From Pseudobutyrivibrio ruminis (GTDB lineage: Bacteria > Bacillota > Clostridia > Lachnospirales > Lachnospiraceae): a stretch of 64,000 nt of DNA. The stretch lies in assembly GCF_015057245.1 (NCBI RefSeq), contig NZ_SVET01000010.1:44767-108766 (forward strand), in the 5' to 3' direction. Made by a program: the position numbers and the translations under genes. Below, piece after piece: positions 51,725 to 60,542 of the stretch. The notes under the pieces are model-generated. The model was not told the DNA's origin, made no database searches, and saw only the letters and a list, made by a program, of their open reading frames with translations. Each line of letters begins with the position of its first letter. Positions within the stretch are counted from its first letter, which is position 1.

Positions 51725-52735
51725 ATGAGCAAGATTTACATCCCAGATGGGTATGCTTCGGCACTTGATTTGAAAGAGACACAGATAGCTATTAAGAAGG
51801 TGAAGGATTTTTTCCAGGCACAGCTTACTGCAGAGCTTAATTTACATCGTGTAACAGCTCCACTTTTTGTTGAGCCAGAGTCAGGTCTTAACGATAATCT
51901 TAATGGCGTTGAGCGTCCAGTTTCGTTCGGTGTAAAAGAGCAGGGCGATAAGGCAGTTGAAGTTGTTCACTCTCTTGCAAAGTGGAAGAGAATGGCCCTT
52001 GGTAGATATGGCTTTAATGTAGGCGAAGGCCTCTACACAGATATGAATGCTATCCGTAGGGATGAAGATACTGATAATATTCACTCTATTTACGTAGATC
52101 AATGGGATTGGGAGTGCATCATAGAAAAATCAGCTCGTACTGAAGAGACTCTTAAGAAATATGTTAAGAGCGTTTATGCAGCTCTTCGTGTGACTGAGAA
52201 ATATATTGCCAATGCTTACGATTATGTTCAGTGCATTTTGCCTGAGGAGATTCATTTTATCACTACTCAGGAGCTCGAGGATAGATGGCCAAATCTTACT
52301 CCTAGTCAGCGTGAGTATGAAGCAGCTAAGGAATATGGCGCAATCTTCCTTATGAAGATTGGCGATTTACTTAAGTCAGGAGAGAAGCACGATGGTCGTG
52401 CACCTGATTACGATGATTGGCAGCTTAACGGAGATATTATTGTTTACTATCCAGTTGATGATATTTCACTTGAGCTTTCATCAATGGGTATTAGAGTAGA
52501 TGAAGACAGCCTTAAGAGCCAGCTTGAAAAGTCTGGCTGCACAGACAGAGCAGAGCTTCCTTTCCAGAAGGCAATCCTTGATAAAAAGCTTCCATATACA
52601 ATCGGCGGTGGAATCGGCCAGAGCCGTATCTGTATGTTCTTCTTACGCAAGTGTCACATCGGTGAGGTTCAGTGTTCATTCTGGCCAGAAGAGGACGTAA
52701 AATACGCTAGCGAAAAGGGCGTTGTTATCCTGTAG
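51725..52735 (+). CDS. asnA: Aspartate-ammonia ligase (asparagine synthetase A)
   Basis: 336 residues, the ammonia-dependent enzyme that makes asparagine from aspartate with ATP. It has the class II synthetase-like fold: HRVTAPLFVEPESGLNDNLNGVERPVSF, YVDQWDWE, DGRAPDYDDWQLNGDI and GGGIGQSR. AGGAGGA precedes the ATG. It sits 382 bases after asnS, separated by two folded elements but without a terminator, so it probably belongs to the asparagine operon. Confidence 0.95.
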   Translation: MSKIYIPDGYASALDLKETQIAIKKVKDFFQAQLTAELNLHRVTAPLFVEPESGLNDNLNGVERPVSFGVKEQGDKAVEVVHSLAKWKRMALGRYGFNVGEGLYTDMNAIRRDEDTDNIHSIYVDQWDWECIIEKSARTEETLKKYVKSVYAALRVTEKYIANAYDYVQCILPEEIHFITTQELEDRWPNLTPSQREYEAAKEYGAIFLMKIGDLLKSGEKHDGRAPDYDDWQLNGDIIVYYPVDDISLELSSMGIRVDEDSLKSQLEKSGCTDRAELPFQKAILDKKLPYTIGGGIGQSRICMFFLRKCHIGEVQCSFWPEEDVKYASEKGVVIL

Positions 52736-52809
52736 ACGGAAATTTTCTCAAGAGTGTCTTTCTATGGCAAACAAAATCCTTTACAATTACAAAAATATAT
52801 CGTACAATA

Positions 52810-52846
52810 ATCTTCGGCTCTCAGGTAATGGGGGCCGATTTTTGCG
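52810..52846 (+). terminator. Terminator of the asparagine operon
   Basis: TCGGC(TCT)/GGGGCCGA hairpin (52814-52821 with 52831-52838) followed by five T. Confidence 0.75.
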
Positions 52847-52955
52847 AAAACAATATTTTTTATGTAATCCTTTACTTTAAGACTTTAGTGTGCTACAGTA
52901 ATAGTGTAGTAAGTATAGTCTTATAGGCGGGGATTTTACAGGAGTAGTTATAAAA

Positions 52956-53243
52956 ATGAATAAAAAATTAGAAACAGCAGAAATGGATGAGCTTCTTAGA
53001 GCTATACTCAGTCTTGAGACAGTTGAAGAAGCGTATGAATTTTTTGAGGATTTATGTACTGTAAATGAGATGGTAGCTATGAAGCAGCGTTTCGAAGTTG
53101 CTAAGATGCTCAGAGAGGAAAGAACATATCAGGATATCGCAGATGAAACGGGTGCTAGTTCCGCAACTATCAGTCGTGTTAATCGTGCACTTAATTATGG
53201 AAATGATGGATATGATTTGGTCCTCAAAAGAATTGGCCAGTAA
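52956..53243 (+). CDS. TrpR-like YerC/YecD family regulator
   Basis: 95 residues with a TrpR-type helix-turn-helix: VAMKQRFEVAKMLREERTYQDIADETGASSATISRVNRAL. The family includes B. subtilis YerC; its ligand is not established. It is a single gene with a terminator directly behind. A weak ribosome site (AGGAG) lies about 13 bases upstream of the ATG. Confidence 0.88.
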   Translation: MNKKLETAEMDELLRAILSLETVEEAYEFFEDLCTVNEMVAMKQRFEVAKMLREERTYQDIADETGASSATISRVNRALNYGNDGYDLVLKRIGQ

Positions 53244-53258
53244 ATTTAGTAATACTAG

Positions 53259-53290
53259 GGAGTCAGGATATTGTCCTGACTCCTTTTTTT
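53259..53290 (+). terminator. Terminator after the TrpR-like gene
   Basis: GGAGTCAGGA/TCCTGACTCC with TATTG loop, then seven T. Confidence 0.9.
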
Positions 53291-53324
53291 GATTATTATA
53301 AACATATAACAGGAGGAGACAAAA

Positions 53325-55274
53325 ATGGGGAATAATGTAAAGATTACGTCGGAGTTTTGGGGAAGGTACAGAAATCTGGTTCGTACCGAAATGATTCCAT
53401 TTCAATGGAATGTTCTCAATGATGTGGCAGGAATTAAAATTGAAAAAGAGCGTTTGAACGACGACGGAATACCTAGCGAAAAGAGTCATGCAATGGAGAA
53501 TTTCAGAATCGCTGCAGGTAGAGCAAAAGGCACTCACTATGGTTGGACGTTCCAGGATAGTGATGTTTATAAATGGCTTGAGGCGGTAGCATATTCTCTT
53601 AGGGAAAAGATGGACCCTGAGCTAGAAAAGAAGGCGCTTGAGGTAATAGATTTAATTGCTGATGCCCAGGAAGAGGATGGTTATTTGGATACATTTTATT
53701 CAATCCTTGGTATCCAATATCGCTATCAGAGTTTGGCTGGGAGCCATGAGCTGTATTGCATGGGACATTTTATTGAGGCTGCAGTAGCGTATTATGTTGC
53801 TACAGGAAATGAGAAGGTGTTGTCTGTGGCAAAGAAGGCAGCGGACAATATTGATGACAATTTCGGACCAGAGGATGGAAAAATCCATGGGTATGATGGA
53901 CATGAGGAAATTGAAATTGGTCTTTTAAGATTGTTTCATGTTACAGGAGAAAATAGATATTTAAATCTTGCAAAATACTTTTTAATGGAAAGAGGAAAGC
54001 ATCCTGATTTCTTTAGAGAACAAGCTGCAAAATACGAAGGACCTAATGCCTTAAACGGAATTGAAAAATCACCAGATACATATTTTCAGAACCATAAGCC
54101 TATATTGCAGCAGGATACAGCAGAAGGTCATGCAGTGCGCGTAGTATACATGTGTACTGCATTGGCAGATTTGGCAGCTACTACTGGCGATGCAGAGATT
54201 TATGAGGCATGTAAAAAGCTTTGGAACAATATTACTTCAAGAAGAATGTTTATTACCGGCGGTATTGGCTCAACTTTCCACGGCGAATCATTTACTCTTG
54301 ATTATGATTTGCCAAATGACACTATGTACTGTGAAACTTGTGCTGCAATAGGTTTAATATTCTTTGCAAGACAGATGCTTAGAATAGAACCTAAGGCAGA
54401 ATATGCAGAGGTAATGGAACGAGCTCTTTATAACTGCGCTCTGGCTGGAATGGCTTTGGATGGCAAGCATTTCTTCTACGTAAATCCGTTGGAGGTAAAT
54501 CCTGCTAAATCTTTAAAAGACCCAGGAAAGAGCCACGTAAAGCCGGTACGCCCATCATGGCTAGGCTGTGCATGCTGCCCACCAAACTTGGCCCGTATGA
54601 TAACATCTCTGGACGACTATGTATACACGATATCAGACGATACTATTTTGATTAACCATTACATCGATTCAGATTCAACATTAGATTTGAAAGACGGCAT
54701 TGTAACAATAAAACAGAACACAGAGTATCCTTGGGATGAAAAGGATATTATTGCTATCAAAAATGAAACAGAATCTGTAGTACGAATTGGAATTAGAATC
54801 CCTGCATGGTCCTCTGAAGCATCATTAAAGATTAATGGAAAAGTTTCAGAGATTTCAAAGGAAGATGGCTACCATTATGTGGAATTGTCAGCTGGTGATT
54901 CAATGGATGTAGAGTTGATATTCCCTATGGAGGTAAAGAGAAACTATTGTAACCCGCTAGTTTCAGAGGACATTGGAAAAGTTGCTATCTCCAGAGGACC
55001 TTTCGTTTACTGCTTGGAAGGTGTTGATAATGGAACATCACTAAATTGTCTGCGTTTGCCAGAGGATGCTTCCTTTGAATACCAGTACAATGGCGATTTA
55101 TTAAATGGCGTAGGAGTTATTAAGACCGTTGGGAAGCGTGTGGAGCTTTCAAAATCCAGTGATCTTTACACAAATATCAGACCAGAAGAGCAGGATGCTT
55201 CACTTACATTCATTCCATATTATGCTTGGGCGAATCGTGGAGAAAACGAAATGGAAGTGTGGATAAGAGAGTAA
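53325..55274 (+). CDS. GH127 family glycoside hydrolase (beta-L-arabinofuranosidase-like)
   Basis: 649 residues without signal peptide, so an intracellular enzyme acting on imported arabino-oligosaccharides. The alpha/alpha-barrel shows AHxVRVVYM-type and GGIGSTFHGESF segments. The zinc and catalytic residues expected in the family are visible: ETCA (Glu, Cys) and CACCPPN (Cys pair). It is a lone gene between two terminators with AGGAGG at the start; no transporter is next to it. Exact linkage specificity is not decidable. Confidence 0.87.
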   Translation: MGNNVKITSEFWGRYRNLVRTEMIPFQWNVLNDVAGIKIEKERLNDDGIPSEKSHAMENFRIAAGRAKGTHYGWTFQDSDVYKWLEAVAYSLREKMDPELEKKALEVIDLIADAQEEDGYLDTFYSILGIQYRYQSLAGSHELYCMGHFIEAAVAYYVATGNEKVLSVAKKAADNIDDNFGPEDGKIHGYDGHEEIEIGLLRLFHVTGENRYLNLAKYFLMERGKHPDFFREQAAKYEGPNALNGIEKSPDTYFQNHKPILQQDTAEGHAVRVVYMCTALADLAATTGDAEIYEACKKLWNNITSRRMFITGGIGSTFHGESFTLDYDLPNDTMYCETCAAIGLIFFARQMLRIEPKAEYAEVMERALYNCALAGMALDGKHFFYVNPLEVNPAKSLKDPGKSHVKPVRPSWLGCACCPPNLARMITSLDDYVYTISDDTILINHYIDSDSTLDLKDGIVTIKQNTEYPWDEKDIIAIKNETESVVRIGIRIPAWSSEASLKINGKVSEISKEDGYHYVELSAGDSMDVELIFPMEVKRNYCNPLVSEDIGKVAISRGPFVYCLEGVDNGTSLNCLRLPEDASFEYQYNGDLLNGVGVIKTVGKRVELSKSSDLYTNIRPEEQDASLTFIPYYAWANRGENEMEVWIRE

Positions 55275-55309
55275 GTCGGAAAGACAAAGATAGTTTTTTA
55301 TGATAAGAT

Positions 55310-55348
55310 ATAAGATGTAGTTTTTGAGACTACATCTTATTTTTTTAT
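55310..55348 (+). terminator. Terminator after the GH127 gene
   Basis: ATAAGATGTAGT/ACTACATCTTAT perfect 12-bp stem, 7-base loop, then seven T. Confidence 0.92.
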
Positions 55349-55378
55349 TGAAACATGTTGTAGCGTCAAGGAGGAAAT

Positions 55379-56002
55379 ATGGACACCAAAAAGAGACTTA
55401 ATGAAATATTACATCAACTTGCTGAGATAGATTATGTTCATCCAGAAGATATTCCAAATATTGATTTATATATGGATCAGGTGCTCACTTTCTTGGATCA
55501 GGAGCTTGGAACTGTCCGTGAAGCCACAGAAGACAAGGCTATGACAAAGACCATGATTAACAACTACACCAAGAATCAGATTTTACCATCTCCAGAAAAA
55601 AAGAAATATTCTAGGGATCATATGCTAAATCTGATATTCATATATTATCTGAAAAACTTCCTTTCTATGAAGGATATCAAAAGCATTCTTGACCCAATCA
55701 ATGAGCGCTATTTCGGTGCAAAGGAGGGACTGGGCTTCTTTGATATTTATTCAGCTATGGTAGGGTATGAGAGTAAAGTTGCCAGGGATGTTACGAAGGA
55801 TATTATCCGCAAATACAATCTCAGTAAGGAAGCCTTTGCTGATCAGGATGATGATTCACGTCAGGATTTGCAGGAATTCACATTCATCTGCGAGCTTGCT
55901 TTCGATGTCTTTGTAAAGAAGATGATGATTGAGCAATACCTTGCTGAAAGAGACAGCAAGACACAAACAAAAGAGGAAAGTTCTCAAGAAAATCCAATGT
56001 AA
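55379..56002 (+). CDS. DUF1836 family protein (MerR-like regulator)
   Basis: 207 residues of the DUF1836 family found in Firmicutes. The segment with MTKTMINNYTKNQILPSPEKKKYSRDHMLNLIFIYYLK resembles a MerR-type helix-turn-helix and dimer helix. No known regulator role. The ATG has AAGGAGG upstream and the gene lies ahead of pcrA without sharing an operon boundary that I can define. Confidence 0.78.
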   Translation: MDTKKRLNEILHQLAEIDYVHPEDIPNIDLYMDQVLTFLDQELGTVREATEDKAMTKTMINNYTKNQILPSPEKKKYSRDHMLNLIFIYYLKNFLSMKDIKSILDPINERYFGAKEGLGFFDIYSAMVGYESKVARDVTKDIIRKYNLSKEAFADQDDDSRQDLQEFTFICELAFDVFVKKMMIEQYLAERDSKTQTKEESSQENPM

Positions 56003-56098
56003 TCTTTTGGATTATATAGATAGAATAGTTCTGATGTGATAGAATAAATCAGAACAAATTTTCGAAAATATATCATGCAATAAAGGATATTTTATGTT

Positions 56099-58420
56099 AT
56101 GGATTTAAGTATGTTAAACGACAAGCAGCGTGAGGGCGTTGAGACTATCAATGGCCCTGTTCTTATTTTGGCTGGCGCTGGCTCAGGCAAAACAAGAGTA
56201 CTTACACACCGCGTTGCTTATTTAATAGAGCAGGGGGTTATGCCATACAATATCATGGCTATCACCTTTACTAACAAAGCTGCAAGGGAAATGAGGGAGC
56301 GTATTGATAATATCGTCGGCTTTGGCTCAGACGGTGTTTGGGTGGCCACTTTCCATGCCAGCTGTGTTCGTATTCTTCGCAGGTTCTGTGAGAATCTCGG
56401 CCAGGGATACACTAGCAATTTCACAATTTACGATACAGACGATTGCAAGACTTTGATGAAGGAAGTATGCAAGTATCTCCAGATTGATACAAAGCAGTTT
56501 AAGGAACGCACTTTTTTAAATGTCATTTCCGATGCTAAAAACAAGCTCATCAGTCCAGAGGAATTCACAAACCGTGCCATGGGAGATTTCAATATGTCAC
56601 GTCAGGCCACAGTTTATCGTGAGTATCAGGCTCGTCTTCGTCAGAACAATGCTTTCGATTTCGATGATCTTATCATGAAGACTGTAGAGCTTCTTCGTTT
56701 GGATGGGGATGTTCGTGCATATTATAATGACAAATTCAAATACATCATGGTTGACGAGTATCAGGATACCAATGCAGCTCAGTTCGAGTTGGTTCGCCTT
56801 CTTATCGGTGGTCAGCAGAATCTTTGCGTAGTTGGTGATGACGACCAGTCTATCTACAAGTTCCGTGGTGCAGATATTTACAATATTTTGAATTTTGAGC
56901 AGCACTTCCCAAGTGCTCATGTCATAAAGCTTGAACAAAACTATCGAAGCACTGGAAATATTTTGAATGCTGCTAATGCGGTCATTGCTAATAATGAAGG
57001 CCGTAAGGAAAAGGCTCTCTGGACAGAGGCAGAGGACGGAGACAAAATCCAGTTCCAGCAGTTTGATAGTGCATATGAGGAAGCCAGCTACATCGCTAGT
57101 AACATTGGCTCAGTTGTTCGCAGAGGAGAGGCAGATTATCGTGATTGTGCCGTACTTTATCGTACAAATGCTCAGTCACGTCTTATAGAAGAAAAAATGA
57201 TTTACGAGGGCATCCCATACAAAATCGTTGGTGGTGTAAACTTCTACAGCCGTAAGGAAATCAAGGATGTTCTCGCTTACTTAAAGACAGTTGATAATGG
57301 TAATGATGATATTGCAGTTCAGCGTATTATCAATATTCCAAAACGAGGAATTGGAGCTACCACTATCACAAAGGTTTCAGACTATGCTAGGGAGCATGGC
57401 TTGAATTTCTACGAAGCATTATTACATGCAAACGATATTCCATCTATTGGAAAGGCTGCTAGCAAGATAAAGGGCTTCACAGACCTTATTGAAAAGCTTA
57501 AGAAAATCGCCGTTGAGGAGTCAGTATCTGCATTGGTAGAGGAAATCCTTGATCAGACAGATTATGTTGCAGAGCTAAAGGCAGAGGGAACAGACGAGGC
57601 AAAGGCTCGTATCGAAAATATCGACGAGTTACTTACAAAGGCAGTTGCTTATGAAAAGGATGCTAGGGATGATGGTGAGGAGCCTTCACTTTCGGGATTC
57701 TTAGAGGATGTTGCCCTTGTCGCAGATATAGATAGCTACGAGGAGAGCGACAACTACGTTGTACTTATGACTCTTCATGGAGCAAAGGGATTGGAGTTCC
57801 CATATGTATACATGGCCGGCATGGAGGATGGATTATTCCCAGGGCAGGCAGCTATTTTTGACGGTGGCGGAGCTGATTCTGAACTTGAGGAAGAGCGCCG
57901 TTTGGCATACGTAGGTATCACACGTGCCAAGGAACACCTTACAATGACAAGCGCTCGCATGCGTATGATTCGTGGTGAGACTCAGTTTCATAAGATTTCC
58001 AGATTCGTTAAGGAAATCCCTAATGAACTTGTTAAGGGCAACCTTTGGGAGCCAAAGCCAATGGATGACTACTCTAGCACTCCAATCGGAGAGTATTCAG
58101 TATATCAGCGTCCTACAGGCAAGGGACCTACTATAGCTACAAGCTACGGTTCTAGAAACGAATCAGTTAGAAATACATACAGTTCTAACGTATATACGGT
58201 AGGAAGCTCTACCACAGCTGTTGCCAATAAAAATGGCACTAAAATCGAAAAGACAACATTGGATTATGGCATAGGCGATAGAGTAAGCCATATCAAATTT
58301 AAGGAAGGTACAGTAAAGGATATCATCGATGAAGGCCGTGACTACGAGGTTACAGTCGACTTCGATGGCGTAGGCATCAAGAAAATGTTTGCATCCTTTG
58401 CAAAATTAAAGAAAGTATGA
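56099..58420 (+). CDS. pcrA: UvrD/PcrA-type ATP-dependent DNA helicase
   Basis: 773 residues. SF1A motifs in order: Q motif LNDKQREGV, I AGAGSGKT, Ia TFTNKAAREMRER, II VDEYQDTN, III VGDDDQSIYKFRGA, IV EQNYRST, V LMTLHGAKGLEFPYVY, VI EEERRLAYVGITRAKE. The C-terminal 80 residues form the Tudor-like domain with HIKFKEGTVKDI that binds RNA polymerase. It removes RecA and resolves replication-transcription conflict. It overlaps the RlmD-like gene by 4 bases. Confidence 0.94.
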   Translation: MDLSMLNDKQREGVETINGPVLILAGAGSGKTRVLTHRVAYLIEQGVMPYNIMAITFTNKAAREMRERIDNIVGFGSDGVWVATFHASCVRILRRFCENLGQGYTSNFTIYDTDDCKTLMKEVCKYLQIDTKQFKERTFLNVISDAKNKLISPEEFTNRAMGDFNMSRQATVYREYQARLRQNNAFDFDDLIMKTVELLRLDGDVRAYYNDKFKYIMVDEYQDTNAAQFELVRLLIGGQQNLCVVGDDDQSIYKFRGADIYNILNFEQHFPSAHVIKLEQNYRSTGNILNAANAVIANNEGRKEKALWTEAEDGDKIQFQQFDSAYEEASYIASNIGSVVRRGEADYRDCAVLYRTNAQSRLIEEKMIYEGIPYKIVGGVNFYSRKEIKDVLAYLKTVDNGNDDIAVQRIINIPKRGIGATTITKVSDYAREHGLNFYEALLHANDIPSIGKAASKIKGFTDLIEKLKKIAVEESVSALVEEILDQTDYVAELKAEGTDEAKARIENIDELLTKAVAYEKDARDDGEEPSLSGFLEDVALVADIDSYEESDNYVVLMTLHGAKGLEFPYVYMAGMEDGLFPGQAAIFDGGGADSELEEERRLAYVGITRAKEHLTMTSARMRMIRGETQFHKISRFVKEIPNELVKGNLWEPKPMDDYSSTPIGEYSVYQRPTGKGPTIATSYGSRNESVRNTYSSNVYTVGSSTTAVANKNGTKIEKTTLDYGIGDRVSHIKFKEGTVKDIIDEGRDYEVTVDFDGVGIKKMFASFAKLKKV

Positions 58421-59808
58421 AACGTGGAGAAATAGTACAGGGAAAGGTTGTAAAAGTATCTTTTCCAAACAAAGGAATAATGGAGACTGCAGAAGGTGAC
58501 AAGCTCAGAGTTAAGGGCGTGTTGCCTGGTCAGACTGTGTCAGTTCGTGTAAAGAAATCATCAAAGGAAAAGGCACAGGGAAATCTTCTTTCAGTGGATG
58601 TGCCATCACCACTTGAAATGGACACACCAGCATGCGTTCACTTTGGCAAATGTGGTGGTTGTACTTATCAGTCGCTTTCATATGAAAATCAGCTTTCCAT
58701 CAAAGAAGGCATGATTCATGATTTGATGGCACCAGTTATTGGCGAGGATGTTTGGACAGCCACTTACGAAGGTATCAAATCCAGCCCAAAGCAGTTTGAA
58801 TACCGCAATAAAATGGAGTTCTCATTTGGTGATGAGGTAAAGGACGGTCCCCTTACTCTTGGTATGCACAAAAAGGGTAGCTTTTACGATGTTGTCACAG
58901 TAGACGGATGTCAGATTATCGATGCAGATATGCGCCGAGTTCTTACCATGACTTTGGATTATTTTACAAAGGCAGGACAGCCATATTATCGCAAGAACAC
59001 TCATGAAGGATATCTTCGTCATTTGCTTGTCCGTAAGGCAGCCAAAACAGGGGAAATCCTAATAGACTTAGTTACAAGCACACAGATATCATCTCTCTAC
59101 GAGATTGCTCTTTTAGCAGGCTGGAAGGACGCTCTTGTAAGTTGCACTGATTGGGACGGCAAAATCGCTGGAATCCTTCACACAAAGAATGATAGAGAAG
59201 CAGATGTAGTTGCAGATGAAGGTACTGAAATCCTTTACGGCCAGAGCTGGTTCAAGGAGGAGTTACTTGGTCTTTCATTTACCATCACACCATTCTCATT
59301 CTTCCAAACAAATTCACTGGGAGCAGAGGTGCTTTACAGCACAGCTCGTGATTTCATATCTACAGGCGTTGATGGAGCAGAGGTTTACGATCTGTATTCA
59401 GGCACAGGCACAATCGCTCAGGTTATCGCACCTGCAGCAAAGCATGTAACTGGTGTGGAAATCATCGCAGAGGCAGTTGAGGCTGCCAAAGAAAACGCAA
59501 AGCTCAATGGCCTTGAAAACTGCGATTTCATCGCAGGCGATGTACTGAAGGTTCTTGATGACATCACAGAAAAGCCAGACTACATTATCCTGGATCCACC
59601 TCGTGATGGTATCCATCCAAAGGCTCTCGATAAAATCATCGACTACGGTGTAGATAGCCTTGTTTACATCTCATGCAAGCCTACAAGCCTTGCCCGTGAC
59701 CTTGAGGTATTCTTGGCCCGTGGCTACAAAGTAACACGCCTTGCATGTGTAGATATGTTCCCTGGAACTTATCATGTAGAGACGGTGGCAAAAATTGATA
59801 GGATATAG
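58417..59808 (+). CDS. rlmD: 23S rRNA (uracil-C5)-methyltransferase (RlmD/RumA family)
   Basis: 463 residues. N-terminal TRAM domain, then the iron-sulfur Cys cluster CVHFGKCGGCTYQSL, and the methyltransferase core with FFQTNSLGAEVLY, DLYSGTGTIAQVI, DPPRDGIHPKAL and the catalytic Cys in VYISCKPTSLARDL. It converts U to m5U (1939 or 747 in E. coli numbering). Translationally coupled to pcrA by ATGA. Confidence 0.92.
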   Translation: MKRGEIVQGKVVKVSFPNKGIMETAEGDKLRVKGVLPGQTVSVRVKKSSKEKAQGNLLSVDVPSPLEMDTPACVHFGKCGGCTYQSLSYENQLSIKEGMIHDLMAPVIGEDVWTATYEGIKSSPKQFEYRNKMEFSFGDEVKDGPLTLGMHKKGSFYDVVTVDGCQIIDADMRRVLTMTLDYFTKAGQPYYRKNTHEGYLRHLLVRKAAKTGEILIDLVTSTQISSLYEIALLAGWKDALVSCTDWDGKIAGILHTKNDREADVVADEGTEILYGQSWFKEELLGLSFTITPFSFFQTNSLGAEVLYSTARDFISTGVDGAEVYDLYSGTGTIAQVIAPAAKHVTGVEIIAEAVEAAKENAKLNGLENCDFIAGDVLKVLDDITEKPDYIILDPPRDGIHPKALDKIIDYGVDSLVYISCKPTSLARDLEVFLARGYKVTRLACVDMFPGTYHVETVAKIDRI

Positions 59809-59830
59809 GAACTAAATACAGTATAAAATC

Positions 59831-59857
59831 AGCTTCCGAACTTGAAAAAGTTTGGGA
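59831..59857 (+). terminator. Terminator after the rRNA methyltransferase gene
   Basis: AGCTTCCGAACTT pairs with AAGTTTGGGAGCT (two G-U), followed by seven T. Confidence 0.88.
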
Positions 59858-59896
59858 GCTTTTTTTGAATGCTTCCAAGGTGTGGGAGTAGATTTT

Positions 59897-60061
59897 ATGT
59901 ATTCAATGATTTTAAAGTATAGCGATAAGGTTGATTTTGATAGCTTACCTAATCCAGAGGTTCATTTTCTTATGTGGGATATAAGAACGTTTATTAAGCT
60001 TTCGGCAGAGAAACGTAAGGAAAAAGATTTGTTTGATATTGAATACGTTTTGTTTACATGA
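59897..60061 (+). CDS. Small hypothetical protein, possible gene fragment
   Basis: 54 codons from ATG 59897, which has GGGAG 10 bases upstream. The sequence (SLPNPEVHFLMWDIRTFIKLS, KRKEKDLFDIEYVL) looks like a real, charged soluble protein rather than chance. The DLFDIEYVL end recalls nucleotidyltransferase-type toxins, so it may be a truncated remnant. It opens the small accessory patch and is followed 53 bases on by an XRE gene. Confidence 0.4.
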   Translation: MYSMILKYSDKVDFDSLPNPEVHFLMWDIRTFIKLSAEKRKEKDLFDIEYVLFT

Positions 60062-60114
60062 TAACATATTCGTGTAAACGAAATTGATAGAATTCGGAAA
60101 GGCGGACAGCTGTT

Positions 60115-60486
60115 ATGACAATAACTGAAAGAATATTTTTTCTTATAAAAGAGCGTGGATTAAGTCAGAATGCATTTGGCAAAGCTGCGGGGATAGCACC
60201 TAGCACAATCAGTGATTGGAAGAGAAAAGGGCATAATCCTTCCGCTGATAAGATAGTGGATATCTGTAAAGCGCTTGATGTAACACCAGAACAGCTTCTT
60301 ACTGGAAAGGATATAGATGAAAACTATATAGATGAAAACTATATAGAGCCTACTGCTGATTATGTGGCTAGAAAACAGGATGAGGAGCTTTTAATTGAAA
60401 TTAATAGCCTTAAGAAGGATCAAAAGAAAAGATTGAAGGCTTATGTAAAAGCACTGAAGCAACTTGAGGAGTTGGAAGATATATAG
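60115..60486 (+). CDS. XRE-family transcriptional regulator
   Basis: 123 residues: N-terminal Cro/CI helix-turn-helix (LSQNAFGKAAGIAPSTISDWKRKGHNPSADKIVDICKALDV), a short linker and a basic helical C-terminus. The linker contains a direct DENYI duplication from a 15-base tandem repeat (60316-60345). No clear ribosome site except AAAGGCGGA 6 bases upstream. Probably the regulator of the following gene or of a small accessory element. Confidence 0.85.
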   Translation: MTITERIFFLIKERGLSQNAFGKAAGIAPSTISDWKRKGHNPSADKIVDICKALDVTPEQLLTGKDIDENYIDENYIEPTADYVARKQDEELLIEINSLKKDQKKRLKAYVKALKQLEELEDI

Positions 60487-60501
60487 AAATAAAGAAAGGA
60501 A

Positions 60502-60533
60502 CTTGAGGTCGAAAATTTCGACCTCAAGATTTT
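60502..60533 (+). terminator. Hairpin between the XRE and ORF6N genes
   Basis: A perfect 12-bp inverted repeat CTTGAGGTCGAA/TTCGACCTCAAG with a 2-base centre, followed by ATTTTAAAA. It may terminate partially; the ORF6N gene starts 16 bases after it. Confidence 0.65.
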
Positions 60534-60542
60534 AAAAAGAAT

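Noticed and set aside
53052..53537. 161-codon minus-strand frame across the TrpR-like gene, its terminator and the GH127 start
   Set aside because: It crosses two real gene ends and a strong terminator and lacks a ribosome site.
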